Shown here: piece after piece, positions 7,341 through 14,688 of the stretch
Position numbering within the stretch: the first letter of the stretch is position 1
How the letters are laid out: the number at the start of each line of letters is the position of its first letter
Assembly: GCA_041739295.1 (NCBI GenBank)
Contig: JBGSOE010000061.1
Location: 1 to 16,273, forward strand
Direction: 5' to 3'
DNA length: 16,273 bases
DNA from: JAHJQQ01 sp041739295
GTDB taxonomy: Bacteria > Pseudomonadota > Gammaproteobacteria > Thiohalobacterales > Thiohalobacteraceae
Notes under the pieces: model-generated
The model's database searches: none
What the model was told of the DNA's origin: nothing
What the model saw: the letters and a program-made list of their open reading frames with translations, nothing else
Translations under genes and position numbers: made by a program

Positions 7341-7706
7341 TCAATAGGTAAAGGTAACGGTATCGTCGTTCATGGCCTCACTGATCACGTAGGCCTCACC
7401 GACAGTTTCGGATATTTCCGGAATGAGGTCATTGCTCCATTGTTCCAATGCCGGAGCACTGACTTTGATAATCACACCAGCCTCGTGTGCGTCTTTGATG
7501 AATTCATAAACGCTCTTGCCCCCATCTTGAACAAAAAGCTTCTCGGCAACACCCGGCTTGGCCAATGCTGCGGTACGACCACTCAGAACAATCTCTACCT
7601 CGTATTCCATGGCCGCGGCGACCGTCGCCTGGTAAAACGGCGCGCCAAGTTCCGATCCATTATTCGGATCGGTGTTGACCATGATGATGAGTAATTTGTC
7701 TGCCAT
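7341..7706 (-). CDS. DsrE-family protein lacking any cysteine
   Basis: The 121-residue product has the DsrE/YchN-like alpha-beta fold signature: an opening strand LLIIMVNTDP, ELGAPFYQATVAAAMEYEVEIVLSG, a GVAEKLFVQ segment, and a closing ISEAMNDDTVTFTY. Proteins of this kind are often annotated as peroxiredoxin-family or DsrE-family proteins in sulfur-oxidising bacteria. No cysteine is present anywhere. At the position after IIKV, where DsrE relatives often have the sulfur-carrying Cys, there is Ser (AGT codon). A persulfide-relay role is therefore unlikely; a structural or regulatory role is possible but unknown. AAGG lies close before the ATG. The gene leads the series DsrE - hpt - phosphorylase - AI-2E protein. 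Confidence 0.82.
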   Translation of the reverse strand: MADKLLIIMVNTDPNNGSELGAPFYQATVAAAMEYEVEIVLSGRTAALAKPGVAEKLFVQDGGKSVYEFIKDAHEAGVIIKVSAPALEQWSNDLIPEISETVGEAYVISEAMNDDTVTFTY

Positions 7707-7740
7707 AGTTACCTTGGAAATTTATTCTCTAGGACATACA

Positions 7741-7766
7741 GCCAGTGCCGCTAAATCTGGCCTGCA
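7741..7766. repeat. REP-like palindrome, degraded type A copy 2
   Basis: This stretch aligns with the type A repeat (4581-4605) over 25 bases, with 19 identities and all six differences being transitions. Its outer left arm is largely eroded. It stands in the same facing arrangement to the type B copy at 7784-7819 as copy 1 does to its partner. Confidence 0.55.
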
Positions 7767-7783
7767 ATGCTGCACGAACAAAA

Positions 7784-7819
7784 TGTAGGTCGGATTCAGG
7801 CCAAAGGCCGCGTCCGACA
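7784..7819. repeat. REP-like palindrome, type B copy 2
   Basis: TGTAGGTCGGATTCAGG and CGTCCGACA flank an inner GGCC-AAA-GGCC hairpin. It differs from the copy at 4625-4660 at only two positions, and both keep base pairing (a loop change and a G-T wobble). It lies 22 bases downstream of the stop codon of the patatin-like gene, between it and the DsrE-family gene. Confidence 0.8.
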
Positions 7820-7841
7820 TTTCCATTCAAGCGGCGGCGTC

Positions 7842-8765
7842 TTAACGAAGCTGTTCTTCAATACTGGCGGCAGCGGCAGACGCACAGCGATATCCTTCGT
7901 TAATCGCCTCTGCCGCGCGATGAAACTCAAGTAAGCGAATATGACCTAGCTTCGGCGCCAACATCACGTCTGGTGGGTCTCCCGCCATACGCGATCGCGT
8001 GATGCGCACCTGCATAATGTAAACGCTTTGCGCAATCACGTCGACCAAAGACGGTAGGGAATCACCATTGCGGGTAACATCATTGACCCATTGTTGAGTG
8101 CGGGTCACAAGTCCATCACCCAAATTCGCCAGCCAGGGAATTTCCTGCATACGGCTGAAAGCCTTATCCAGCCGATTGGACTCAATACCTTGCAGATCCG
8201 CTGCGCGCCGACTCAGTAAATCAGCATTAAGATCGACCGCGATCACTCGCTCCGCACCCAGGGCACGACACAGTGACACCGGCACTGGATTTACCAGCCC
8301 GCCATCGACCAACCACTGTTCATTATGCTTTACCGGCGTGAACAATCCGGGCAGCGCGACCGATGCCCGCACGGCGCGATACAGCGACCCTTCCCTGAAC
8401 CAAACCTCTTGTCCAGAAGATAACTCCGTGGCAACCACTCCGAATGGACAAGACAGTTTTGTAATATCACGATCAGGAAATTGGGTTTCAAAAAACTGGA
8501 ACAGCCGCTTGCCATGAATAAGACCACCGCTAAAGCTCACATCAAGGTAGGAAACAACATCCTGCCAGCTGAGCGTACGCACCCAGGCTTCCATTTCGTC
8601 CAGCGCATCGGCTGCCGTTGCGGCGCCGACCAGCGCACCGATGGAGGTCCCGCAGATCACATCCGGAAACAGATCCTGCTCGCGTAACCAGCGCAAGATA
8701 CCGATGTGCGCCCAGCCACGTGCAGCGCCACCACCCAAGGCTATACCGATGCGTGGTCGCTTCAT
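7842..8765 (-). CDS. Patatin-like phospholipase family protein (RssA type)
   Basis: A 307-residue serine hydrolase of the patatin family, close in size and order of motifs to E. coli RssA. The oxyanion-hole motif GGGAARG is at 11-17, the nucleophile elbow GTSIG at 39-43 (Ser41), and the catalytic aspartate in DGG at 154-156, so the Ser-Asp dyad is complete. There is no signal peptide and no membrane segment, which fits a cytoplasmic or membrane-peripheral enzyme. The substrate is unknown; relatives hydrolyse phospholipids or other acyl esters. AGGT lies just before the ATG. The gene starts 50 bases after the stop of nagZ, so the two may be cotranscribed. The family is certain and the biological role is not. 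Confidence 0.92.
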   Translation of the reverse strand: MKRPRIGIALGGGAARGWAHIGILRWLREQDLFPDVICGTSIGALVGAATAADALDEMEAWVRTLSWQDVVSYLDVSFSGGLIHGKRLFQFFETQFPDRDITKLSCPFGVVATELSSGQEVWFREGSLYRAVRASVALPGLFTPVKHNEQWLVDGGLVNPVPVSLCRALGAERVIAVDLNADLLSRRAADLQGIESNRLDKAFSRMQEIPWLANLGDGLVTRTQQWVNDVTRNGDSLPSLVDVIAQSVYIMQVRITRSRMAGDPPDVMLAPKLGHIRLLEFHRAAEAINEGYRCASAAAASIEEQLR

Positions 8766-8815
8766 GACTTACCTGGCCCTACGACTAACAGTGTTGAAAT
8801 TTCCGCCATCCATCT

Positions 8816-9862
8816 CTACATATCCATATCTAACAGGGGCGCTTCGTCATAACTGTTGACGGTCGACACGGCGTGCCGCCACGTCTCAGAGGCCTGCAAA
8901 CTTGACCAATTCTGACCGTGGCGACCATGCAGACGCGCGAGTCGAGCGAGCCCGGCAGGATCCGCGTAACCTGCCAAACTGTCGAGCACCTGATCAGCGG
9001 CATCGCTGCGATTGCAGACCAGGATCATATCGCAACCTGCGTGCAGTGCGGCGTGCGCACGGGTCGGATAATCTCCGGCACAATCCGCCGCTGCCATGCT
9101 CAAGTCGTCGCTGAAGATCACACCCTGAAAACCCAATTCACCGCGCAGTTGATTACGCAGCCAGTAGGAAGAAAAACCGGCTGGACGCGTATCGGCGGCG
9201 CTATACAACACATGCGCTACCATAATGCCCGCCAGGTTCTGATGAATCATGCGCACGAACGGCAGCATGTCTTCCATCTGAATATCCACTAGGTCGCGGC
9301 TATCGGTTGGCAATGCCAGATGCGAATCCAGCGTCACACCACCGTGCCCGGGGAAATGCTTGCCAACGGCCTGCATACCCGCCGCCAGCATGCCTTTATG
9401 GTAGGCATGCGCGAGTCCGGCTACGGCCTCGGGTTCGCGGTGAAACGCACGGTCACCAATCACCGGACAAATCTCGCGATTCAAATCCAGCACCGGTGCA
9501 AAACTGAGATCGACGCCGACGGCACGCAGTTCGGCGGCCATCAACCATCCGGTCGTCGTTGCCAACTGGAGCGCATGCTGCGGATTTCGATCATAGACAC
9601 GGCCCAATTCACCCACCGGCGGCAGCCGGGTAAAACCGTCGCGGAAGCGCTGCACGCGGCCGCCCTCCTGATCCACCGCGATCAATAAGCGCGGTTCGCG
9701 TAGCGCATGCAGATCAGCTACCAGTGCAGTGATCTGTTGCGGCGATTCATAGTTACGTGAAAACAGAATGACACCGCCTACTTGCGGGTGACGCAGGCGA
9801 TGGCGGTCGTCATCGCTGAGCGCCGTGCCGGCGATGTCGGTCATTACATGCCCTAGAGACAT
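8816..9862 (-). CDS. nagZ: Beta-N-acetylhexosaminidase NagZ
   Basis: NagZ is a cytoplasmic glycoside hydrolase family 3 enzyme. It removes N-acetylglucosamine from 1,6-anhydro-muropeptides during peptidoglycan recycling and so shapes the signals that control AmpC beta-lactamase in some bacteria. The 348-residue protein carries DQEGGRVQR (64-72), FAPVLDLN (121-128), KHFPGHG (168-174), the DSH dyad (Asp179, His181) on the mobile loop, and FSDDLSM (250-256) with the catalytic nucleophile aspartate. There is no signal peptide, as expected. AGGA 7 bases upstream supports the ATG at 9862; Met7 is a possible alternative. nagZ beside methylthioinosine phosphorylase and mfd/csiV resembles the pseudomonad arrangement (recalled). 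Confidence 0.96.
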   Translation of the reverse strand: MSLGHVMTDIAGTALSDDDRHRLRHPQVGGVILFSRNYESPQQITALVADLHALREPRLLIAVDQEGGRVQRFRDGFTRLPPVGELGRVYDRNPQHALQLATTTGWLMAAELRAVGVDLSFAPVLDLNREICPVIGDRAFHREPEAVAGLAHAYHKGMLAAGMQAVGKHFPGHGGVTLDSHLALPTDSRDLVDIQMEDMLPFVRMIHQNLAGIMVAHVLYSAADTRPAGFSSYWLRNQLRGELGFQGVIFSDDLSMAAADCAGDYPTRAHAALHAGCDMILVCNRSDAADQVLDSLAGYADPAGLARLARLHGRHGQNWSSLQASETWRHAVSTVNSYDEAPLLDMDM

Positions 9863-9940
9863 TCGCGCTTCCTGTGCTTCGTTGTGTTTACGTATTGCGG
9901 CATGCTGATAGTGAATCGGTACGCTTATGTTGTTCGCTGT

Positions 9941-9958
9941 AAAGCCCGCTTCTGCGGG
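9941..9958 (-). terminator. Possible weak terminator after the ABC permease genes
   Basis: On the minus strand a 5-bp stem CCCGC/GCGGG with a 4-base loop is followed by CTTTA. It sits in the 129-bp gap between the dppC-like stop codon and nagZ. The stem is short and the T run has only three bases, so termination here is uncertain and read-through into nagZ is possible. Nothing else is evident in this gap. Confidence 0.35.
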
Positions 9959-9991
9959 ATGCGTTCACGCAGTGGATGGGTATTTAGCGTA

Positions 9992-10795
9992 CTAAACTTG
10001 ATTTGCGACACTCTTTACATCCAGCCGATCGCGCAATCGATCACCGAGCAGATTGACGGCGAGCACCACCACGACCATCGCCAAGCCCGGCACAATGACC
10101 ATATGCGGTGCGACTAGCAGATAACGGGTGCCATCACGCACCATACTGCCCCAGGAGGCATCTGGCGGCTGCACACCGAGCCCCAGGAACGACAAGCCAG
10201 CCTCGGCCACAATCACCGAGGCGATACCAAAAGTTGCCTCGACGATCAACGGCGCACTGATCAATGGCAGCAGGTGTGCACGCACTACACGGGCACGCGG
10301 CACACCCAAGGCTATGGCGGCCAATACATGATCGCGCGTTTTCAACGACAGTACCTGCGCTCGCGCCAACCGTGCATAGCCCACCCAACCGACAATCGTC
10401 AGGGCAATGACCACGTTCTCGATACCGGGACCAAGGATGCCCGCCAGCGCGATGGCCAGCAGGATACCGGGAAACGCCAGGAACAGATTGATGACATGCA
10501 CCAGCAGGCGATCCCAGACACCACCGACATAGGCGCTAAAACTGCCGATCAGCGTACCGAATATCGACGATAGGCTGACCACCCAGAAGGCCACCAGGAA
10601 AGAGGTTGTCGCGCCTGCGGCGAGTCTATCGAGCAATGGCCGTCCGAGGTCGTCATAGCCCAATCCGCCCGATGCCATGGGCGTCGCCAGGATGCGCTCT
10701 AGATGGATGTTATTGGGATCGAGCGACAACCAGGGGGCCGCAATGCCGAATACGGCCCACAGCGCGAGGATAAATACGGGAAACCAGAATTGCAT
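9992..10795 (-). CDS. ABC transporter permease, DppC/OppC type
   Basis: A 267-residue inner-membrane permease of the peptide/nickel (DppC/OppC) class. After one N-terminal membrane helix (about 4-20) and a short periplasmic segment (LDPNNIHLERIL, then the typical LGYDDLGRPLLDRL block), the binding-protein-dependent transport core follows with about five helices. The ATPase-contact EAA loop is seen around DHVLAAIALGVPRARVVRAH, and the class signature AEAGLSFLGLGVQPPDASWG is clear. The gene begins two bases after the TGA of the DppB-like gene, so the two are an operon. No ATPase partner (DppD/DppF) is encoded in the window. The likely binding protein is encoded at 14651-16147. The substrate is probably oligopeptide; a murein peptide is suggested only by context. 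Confidence 0.93.
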   Translation of the reverse strand: MQFWFPVFILALWAVFGIAAPWLSLDPNNIHLERILATPMASGGLGYDDLGRPLLDRLAAGATTSFLVAFWVVSLSSIFGTLIGSFSAYVGGVWDRLLVHVINLFLAFPGILLAIALAGILGPGIENVVIALTIVGWVGYARLARAQVLSLKTRDHVLAAIALGVPRARVVRAHLLPLISAPLIVEATFGIASVIVAEAGLSFLGLGVQPPDASWGSMVRDGTRYLLVAPHMVIVPGLAMVVVVLAVNLLGDRLRDRLDVKSVANQV

Positions 10796-10797
10796 GG

Positions 10798-11721
10798 TCA
10801 GGTCCCTACCCGGATACGTGGGTCTATCAGCGCATACAGCAGATCAGTGAAGCTGTTGATCAGCACATAGGTGAGCGCGATCACCAGCACGCAGGCCTGG
10901 ACCACCGGGTAATCGCGCGACTGGATGGCCTCAATGGTCAACAGCCCAATGCCTGGCCAGGAGAACACGGTTTCGGTGATCACCGCACCGGCTAACAACG
11001 TACCCAATTGCAGACCCAGTATAGTGATTACTGGCAGCATGGCGTTGGGCAGTGCATGTCGAATCAATACTTGCCGACGTGATAATCCCTTGGCGTAAGC
11101 GGTACGAATGAAATTCTCGCCGAGTACTTCAAGGACACTGCTACGGATCATGCGCGCCAAAATGGCAGCGAGTGAGCTGCCGAGTGTCAGGGCCGGAAGG
11201 ATGACCGCCCCCACCTCCTCGCGACCACTGACCGGGAACCAGCCTAGCCATAGTGAGAAGACCAGGATCAACAGGGGCCCCATCCAGAAATTTGGGATCG
11301 ACACCCCCAATAACGAGAAGGCCATCGCGCCCTGGTCCCAGGCGGTATTGTGCCGCGCGGCTGCGACAAGCCCTAACGGCAACGCCAGTACCAGTGTCAC
11401 CAACAAGGCCGCCAGCGCCAGCTCCACCGTCGCGGGCAGACGTTCGGCCAAAAGCGCGGTTATCGGCTGCTGAGAATGCAGCGAACGGCCCAGATCAAAG
11501 TTAATCAACCCTTTGATATAAATGATTAATTGATCAAGTAAAGGCTTATCCAGCCCAAGCGATATCCGTAACGCCTCACGGTCAGCGGTTTGGGCAGATT
11601 CCCCCAACATGACATCCACTGGGTCACCGGGAATGAGATGGATAAGCAGGAATACCAGCACGACGACGCCAACTACCACCACAGCGGTACTGGCCAAACG
11701 CCGCAGTATGACTAACCACAT
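10798..11721 (-). CDS. ABC transporter permease, DppB/OppB type
   Basis: A 307-residue inner-membrane permease of the DppB/OppB class. It has the characteristic start (MWLVILRRL, first helix, then HLIPGDPVDVMLG), the LGLDKPLLDQ segment, GLINFDLGRSLHSQQPI, and the EAA loop FIRTAYAKGLSRRQVLIRH, followed by the final helices and the PRIRV ending typical of the class. The frame is open upstream to a Met at 11775, but I place the start at 11721: GGGAG lies 7 bases before that ATG, relatives begin at this point, and the TATAAT at 11774-11779 would put the transcription start inside the longer version. It pairs with the DppC-like gene two bases downstream. Divergent from the DUF2892 gene. Confidence 0.93.
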   Translation of the reverse strand: MWLVILRRLASTAVVVVGVVVLVFLLIHLIPGDPVDVMLGESAQTADREALRISLGLDKPLLDQLIIYIKGLINFDLGRSLHSQQPITALLAERLPATVELALAALLVTLVLALPLGLVAAARHNTAWDQGAMAFSLLGVSIPNFWMGPLLILVFSLWLGWFPVSGREEVGAVILPALTLGSSLAAILARMIRSSVLEVLGENFIRTAYAKGLSRRQVLIRHALPNAMLPVITILGLQLGTLLAGAVITETVFSWPGIGLLTIEAIQSRDYPVVQACVLVIALTYVLINSFTDLLYALIDPRIRVGT

Positions 11722-11767
11722 AGACGTGCTCCCTTCACCATCAGACCGCCTGCCCTGCTGTCTGTGA

Positions 11768-11784
11768 GCGGGCATTATACCCGC
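11768..11784 (-). promoter_or_regulatory. Probable promoter -10 box of the permease operon within a palindrome
   Basis: On the minus strand a consensus TATAAT (11774-11779) lies about 53 bases upstream of the dppB-like ATG. It sits between the arms of a perfect inverted repeat GCGGG/CCCGC (11768-11772 and 11780-11784). No good -35 hexamer is visible at 16-18 bases, which hints at an activator-dependent promoter, or at a regulator binding the arms. The box and palindrome are seen; function is inferred. Confidence 0.5.
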
Positions 11785-11930
11785 AAGACCCGCTGATTCT
11801 GTTGCCTTAAATGAGTGCCATTAGGCATACCATGCTTAAGTTTAATGCGATATAAACGCTACTTATAGGAAGTATATGGTAAAAGTCCATTCTGATAGAC
11901 GAAAGCTTTACCGGCAGAGCGAGACTAACG

Positions 11931-12158
11931 ATGGGCCTACATTGGATTCACAACGTTGGGCGTCTTGACCAGATCCTGCGTATCGGAATCGGGTTGGCAC
12001 TGATGTGGGTCGGCTTCATTGATGATGCTCTGATCAATGACCGCCTTATTGCCAGCATCGTCGGTCTGTTCGGTCTTCTCAATCTCGTCGCCGCGCTATT
12101 TCGGGTATGCCCGTTTTATACCCTGGCCGGCATAAATACTAATAACCAAGACGACTGA
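11931..12158 (+). CDS. DUF2892 (YgaP-type) small membrane protein
   Basis: A 75-residue protein with the DUF2892 signature: an N-terminal amphipathic NVGRLDQILRIGIGLALM, two membrane helices (about 20-36 and 40-58), and the conserved CPFYTLAGINT end. The same domain forms the membrane part of E. coli YgaP, where it is fused to a rhodanese; here it stands alone, as is common. The function is unknown; links to sulfur or thiol chemistry are suggestive only. The intergenic region upstream (11722-11930) is AT-rich and could hold its promoter, but no convincing -35/-10 pair stands out (TATAAA at 11851 is one candidate). Only a weak GAG precedes the ATG. The GGDEF-EAL gene follows 14 bases later, so the two are probably one transcript. 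Confidence 0.8.
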   Translation: MGLHWIHNVGRLDQILRIGIGLALMWVGFIDDALINDRLIASIVGLFGLLNLVAALFRVCPFYTLAGINTNNQDD

Positions 12159-12172
12159 TAGTCCAATAACTC

Positions 12173-14104
12173 ATGCAGATAAGAACGCGACTACTCGCGT
12201 CATTCGTGGCGATCGCCTTGCTGGCACTGACCGTGTTCGGCATTGTCGCCTATCGCATTGCTGTAGATGCGGCTGCGCGTCAAGAAGCATTGACCTTGCA
12301 GCGTGCATTGGAAAACATCGCGGCCTTTCTCGCACCGAATCTGCAAAACAAACCTTATGCGTTCGACACACAACAGAACATACGCCTGCCTTACCTTCAA
12401 CAGGCAACGTTGATTGTCGTTCATGAATCCAATGGCACACTGATAAATCTTCCTGGACTGCAACGTACGGAATTTCCGGACAGCGAAAAATTACTCGCCA
12501 CGCTGTCCAACGATCCACTCCCGCGTTCGGGAAATATACATATCGGTGCCATACGCTATAACTGGGCCTCGGTGTTCATCCCCGCCACCAATCTGCGCCT
12601 GACCGTCGTGAATCCAGCCATTGTCGCCGAATTCGCCATTATCAAAACACTCGGTATGCGTCTGCTGGTGACTGGCGTGGTCATCATCTGGATTGCCATC
12701 TGGGGCGCGCTGATTATCACTGCATTACTGACCAAGCACCTGCACAACCAGAATGCCCGCCTAGTTCACCAAGCTTTGCATGATGATTTGACCGGCCTGC
12801 CTAATCGCACCCTGCTCTATGATCGAGTCGAGCAGGCGCTGCACCGCGCCCATCGCGATGGGCATCCTCTCACTCTCTTCCTCATGGATCTTGATCGCTT
12901 CAAAGAGGTGAATGACACCCTGGGACATCATTTTGGTGATTATGTGTTGCAGCAAGTGGGTAAACGCATCGCCGCTACGCTACGCGAAACAGACACCGTG
13001 GCCCGCCTCGGCGGCGATGAATTTGCGGTGCTGATCCCGGATGCAGATGCGGAGGACGCGCGCGCCTGCGCCGAAAAACTGCTAGCTGCCCTAGACGTCG
13101 CCATCCCCGTGAATGGCATGTCGATTTCGATCAAGACCAGCATCGGCATTGCACTTTACCCCTTGCATGGCACTGACGCCGAGACACTGTTGCAGCACGC
13201 GGACGTGGCGATGTATCAGGCCAAACGCAACAACCTGGGGTTCAGCCTATACGCACAAGATCAAGATCCACACAGCGTGCGCCGTCTGACCCTGATTGGT
13301 GAACTGCGCGATGCGATAAACAAAAACCAACTCGTATTGCATTACCAGCCCAAAGTGAATTTACGTCAGCAGCGCACCATCGGCGTCGAGGCACTGGTGC
13401 GCTGGCAACACCCGACGCTGGGCTTGATACAACCGGATGAATTTGTGCCCTTGACGGAACAGAACGGACTGATTTCCAGTCTGACCGACTGGGTGCTACA
13501 GGAAGCCATTAACCAATGCCGCGAATGGCGATCCCGTGGTATCAACCTGCACGTTGCCGTGAATCTTTCCGCGCACAGTCTGCACAATATGGCGTTACCT
13601 GAGCAGATCTCCGCATTCCTGAACGCAGCGGGCATACCGGCCTGCCAATTGGATATAGAGCTGACTGAGAGTGTCATGATGTCTGACTTGGTGAATGCCA
13701 TGGAGATCCTGGAGCGCCTGTCCAAGATGGGAGTGCGCCTGGCGATTGATGATTTCGGTACGGGTATGTCCTCGTTCAGCTATCTCAAGCGTCTGCCTGT
13801 GAATGAGTTGAAGATCGACAAATCCTTTGTGATCGATATGGCCGAAGACGAGAATAATGCCGTAATTGTCCGATCGATCATCGACCTCAGCCACAATATC
13901 GGCCGCGAGGTGGTTGCCGAAGGCGTGCAAGATCGTGATGCACTGCAGCTATTGGAAATGCTCGGCTGCGATATGGCGCAAGGTTATTTCATCAGCCGTC
14001 CGCTCAGTGCGGTAGAACTAGAACATTGGTTGCAGACCAGCTCTTGGGGGCTACGCAGCCAAAACTCACGTCCGGAAATCGTTGCGATTAAAAAGCCCAT
14101 TTAA
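12173..14104 (+). CDS. Membrane GGDEF-EAL protein (cyclic di-GMP synthesis/degradation)
   Basis: A 643-residue inner-membrane protein that can potentially make and break cyclic di-GMP. Helix 1 (about 8-28) and helix 2 (about 162-186) enclose a roughly 130-residue periplasmic region with no recognised sensor domain. The GGDEF domain follows, with intact GGDEF at 280-284 and the inhibitory I-site RETD at 271-274, correctly spaced five residues upstream. The EAL domain has Glu406-Ala-Leu, NLSA, ELTES, DDFGTG (Asp526/527), the KIDKSF lysine, VAEGVQ (Glu583, with Gln replacing the usual second Glu at 586) and QGYFISRP. Both activities therefore look possible; many such proteins are dominated by one. 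There is no PAS domain. No clear Shine-Dalgarno precedes the ATG, suggesting coupling to the DUF2892 gene. Its 3' end converges with the L,D-transpeptidase gene. Confidence 0.95.
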   Translation: MQIRTRLLASFVAIALLALTVFGIVAYRIAVDAAARQEALTLQRALENIAAFLAPNLQNKPYAFDTQQNIRLPYLQQATLIVVHESNGTLINLPGLQRTEFPDSEKLLATLSNDPLPRSGNIHIGAIRYNWASVFIPATNLRLTVVNPAIVAEFAIIKTLGMRLLVTGVVIIWIAIWGALIITALLTKHLHNQNARLVHQALHDDLTGLPNRTLLYDRVEQALHRAHRDGHPLTLFLMDLDRFKEVNDTLGHHFGDYVLQQVGKRIAATLRETDTVARLGGDEFAVLIPDADAEDARACAEKLLAALDVAIPVNGMSISIKTSIGIALYPLHGTDAETLLQHADVAMYQAKRNNLGFSLYAQDQDPHSVRRLTLIGELRDAINKNQLVLHYQPKVNLRQQRTIGVEALVRWQHPTLGLIQPDEFVPLTEQNGLISSLTDWVLQEAINQCREWRSRGINLHVAVNLSAHSLHNMALPEQISAFLNAAGIPACQLDIELTESVMMSDLVNAMEILERLSKMGVRLAIDDFGTGMSSFSYLKRLPVNELKIDKSFVIDMAEDENNAVIVRSIIDLSHNIGREVVAEGVQDRDALQLLEMLGCDMAQGYFISRPLSAVELEHWLQTSSWGLRSQNSRPEIVAIKKPI

Positions 14105-14107
14105 ACG

Positions 14108-14140
14108 ACCATGATATACATGATTTTTTATCGTGGTTTT
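14108..14140. terminator. Possible bidirectional terminator between convergent genes
   Basis: ACCATGATA (14108-14116) can pair with TATCGTGGT (14129-14137), with one G-T wobble, and is followed by four T residues (14137-14140) on the plus strand. It lies between the stop of the GGDEF-EAL gene and the end of the L,D-transpeptidase gene, whose stop codon is inside it. The stem is AT-rich and the loop is 12 bases, so strength is uncertain. Confidence 0.45.
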
Positions 14141-14688
14141 AGCGGCGAATTTCGATCAAATGCCGCCTTTTGAATCCACACCTTTGCTCCCGCTGCCACC
14201 CGATCAAACAGATCAATGACATCAGCATTGCGCATGCGAATACAACCATGTGAACGTGGTATCCCCATGGGTTCGCTGTCCGGACAGCCGTGCAGATAAA
14301 TGAAGCGACGCATACTGTCGACATTGCCATGACGATTATGGCCAGGCTCCAAGCCCCGTAACCAGAGGATACGGGTCAGTATCCAATCGCGTTCCGGATA
14401 CTGTGCGGCCAACGCCTCAGTGTAGATTTCACCGGTCGGGCGACGGCTGACAAACACCGTGCCTGGTGCACAACCGGCACCAATCTTGGCACGGATTTCA
14501 TGCCAACCACTCGGCGTACAACCGCTACCGCTTTGCTCACCAAGGCCGTTGGTTGCGGTCGAGACGCTGTAGCTATTAACAACCTGTCCATCGGTCAGCA
14601 ATTCCAGTCGCTGCGAGGCGAGACTGATGCGGATCAGGCCTGTGGCTGCATCACGGCTCACCGTGGTGCACCGTGAGCAGTCCATCAT
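14128..14688 (-). CDS. L,D-transpeptidase (YkuD domain)
   Basis: A YkuD-type enzyme that would form or exchange meso-diaminopimelate cross-links or attach ligands to peptidoglycan through an active-site cysteine. The opening strand IRISLASQRLELL is typical of the domain. From the chosen start, the catalytic block is His133-Gly and Ser146-His-Gly-Cys149 followed by IRMRN, all intact. The start is uncertain. ATG at 14688 has AGGA 8 bases upstream and gives 186 residues; GTG at 14661 overlaps the stop of the upstream gene and would give 177. The frame is open to 14754, but that start has no ribosome site. Whichever is used, the coding region overlaps the binding-protein gene, so the two are probably coupled. 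No signal peptide or lipobox is visible, which is odd for a periplasmic enzyme, although similar short family members exist. Confidence 0.87.
   Translation of the reverse strand: MMDCSRCTTVSRDAATGLIRISLASQRLELLTDGQVVNSYSVSTATNGLGEQSGSGCTPSGWHEIRAKIGAGCAPGTVFVSRRPTGEIYTEALAAQYPERDWILTRILWLRGLEPGHNRHGNVDSMRRFIYLHGCPDSEPMGIPRSHGCIRMRNADVIDLFDRVAAGAKVWIQKAAFDRNSPLKPR

Noticed and set aside
7723..7734. ATTCTCTAGGA shared with 4660-4670, as a possible second MITE remnant
   Set aside because: The match stops after a few bases of the inverted repeat and no second end or further element sequence is found nearby; likely chance or flank similarity.
11722..11775. N-terminal extension of the DppB-like permease to an ATG at 11775
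   Set aside because: The extra 18 residues are polar and unlike the family, the TATAAT box overlaps this ATG, and a strong ribosome site precedes the ATG at 11721.
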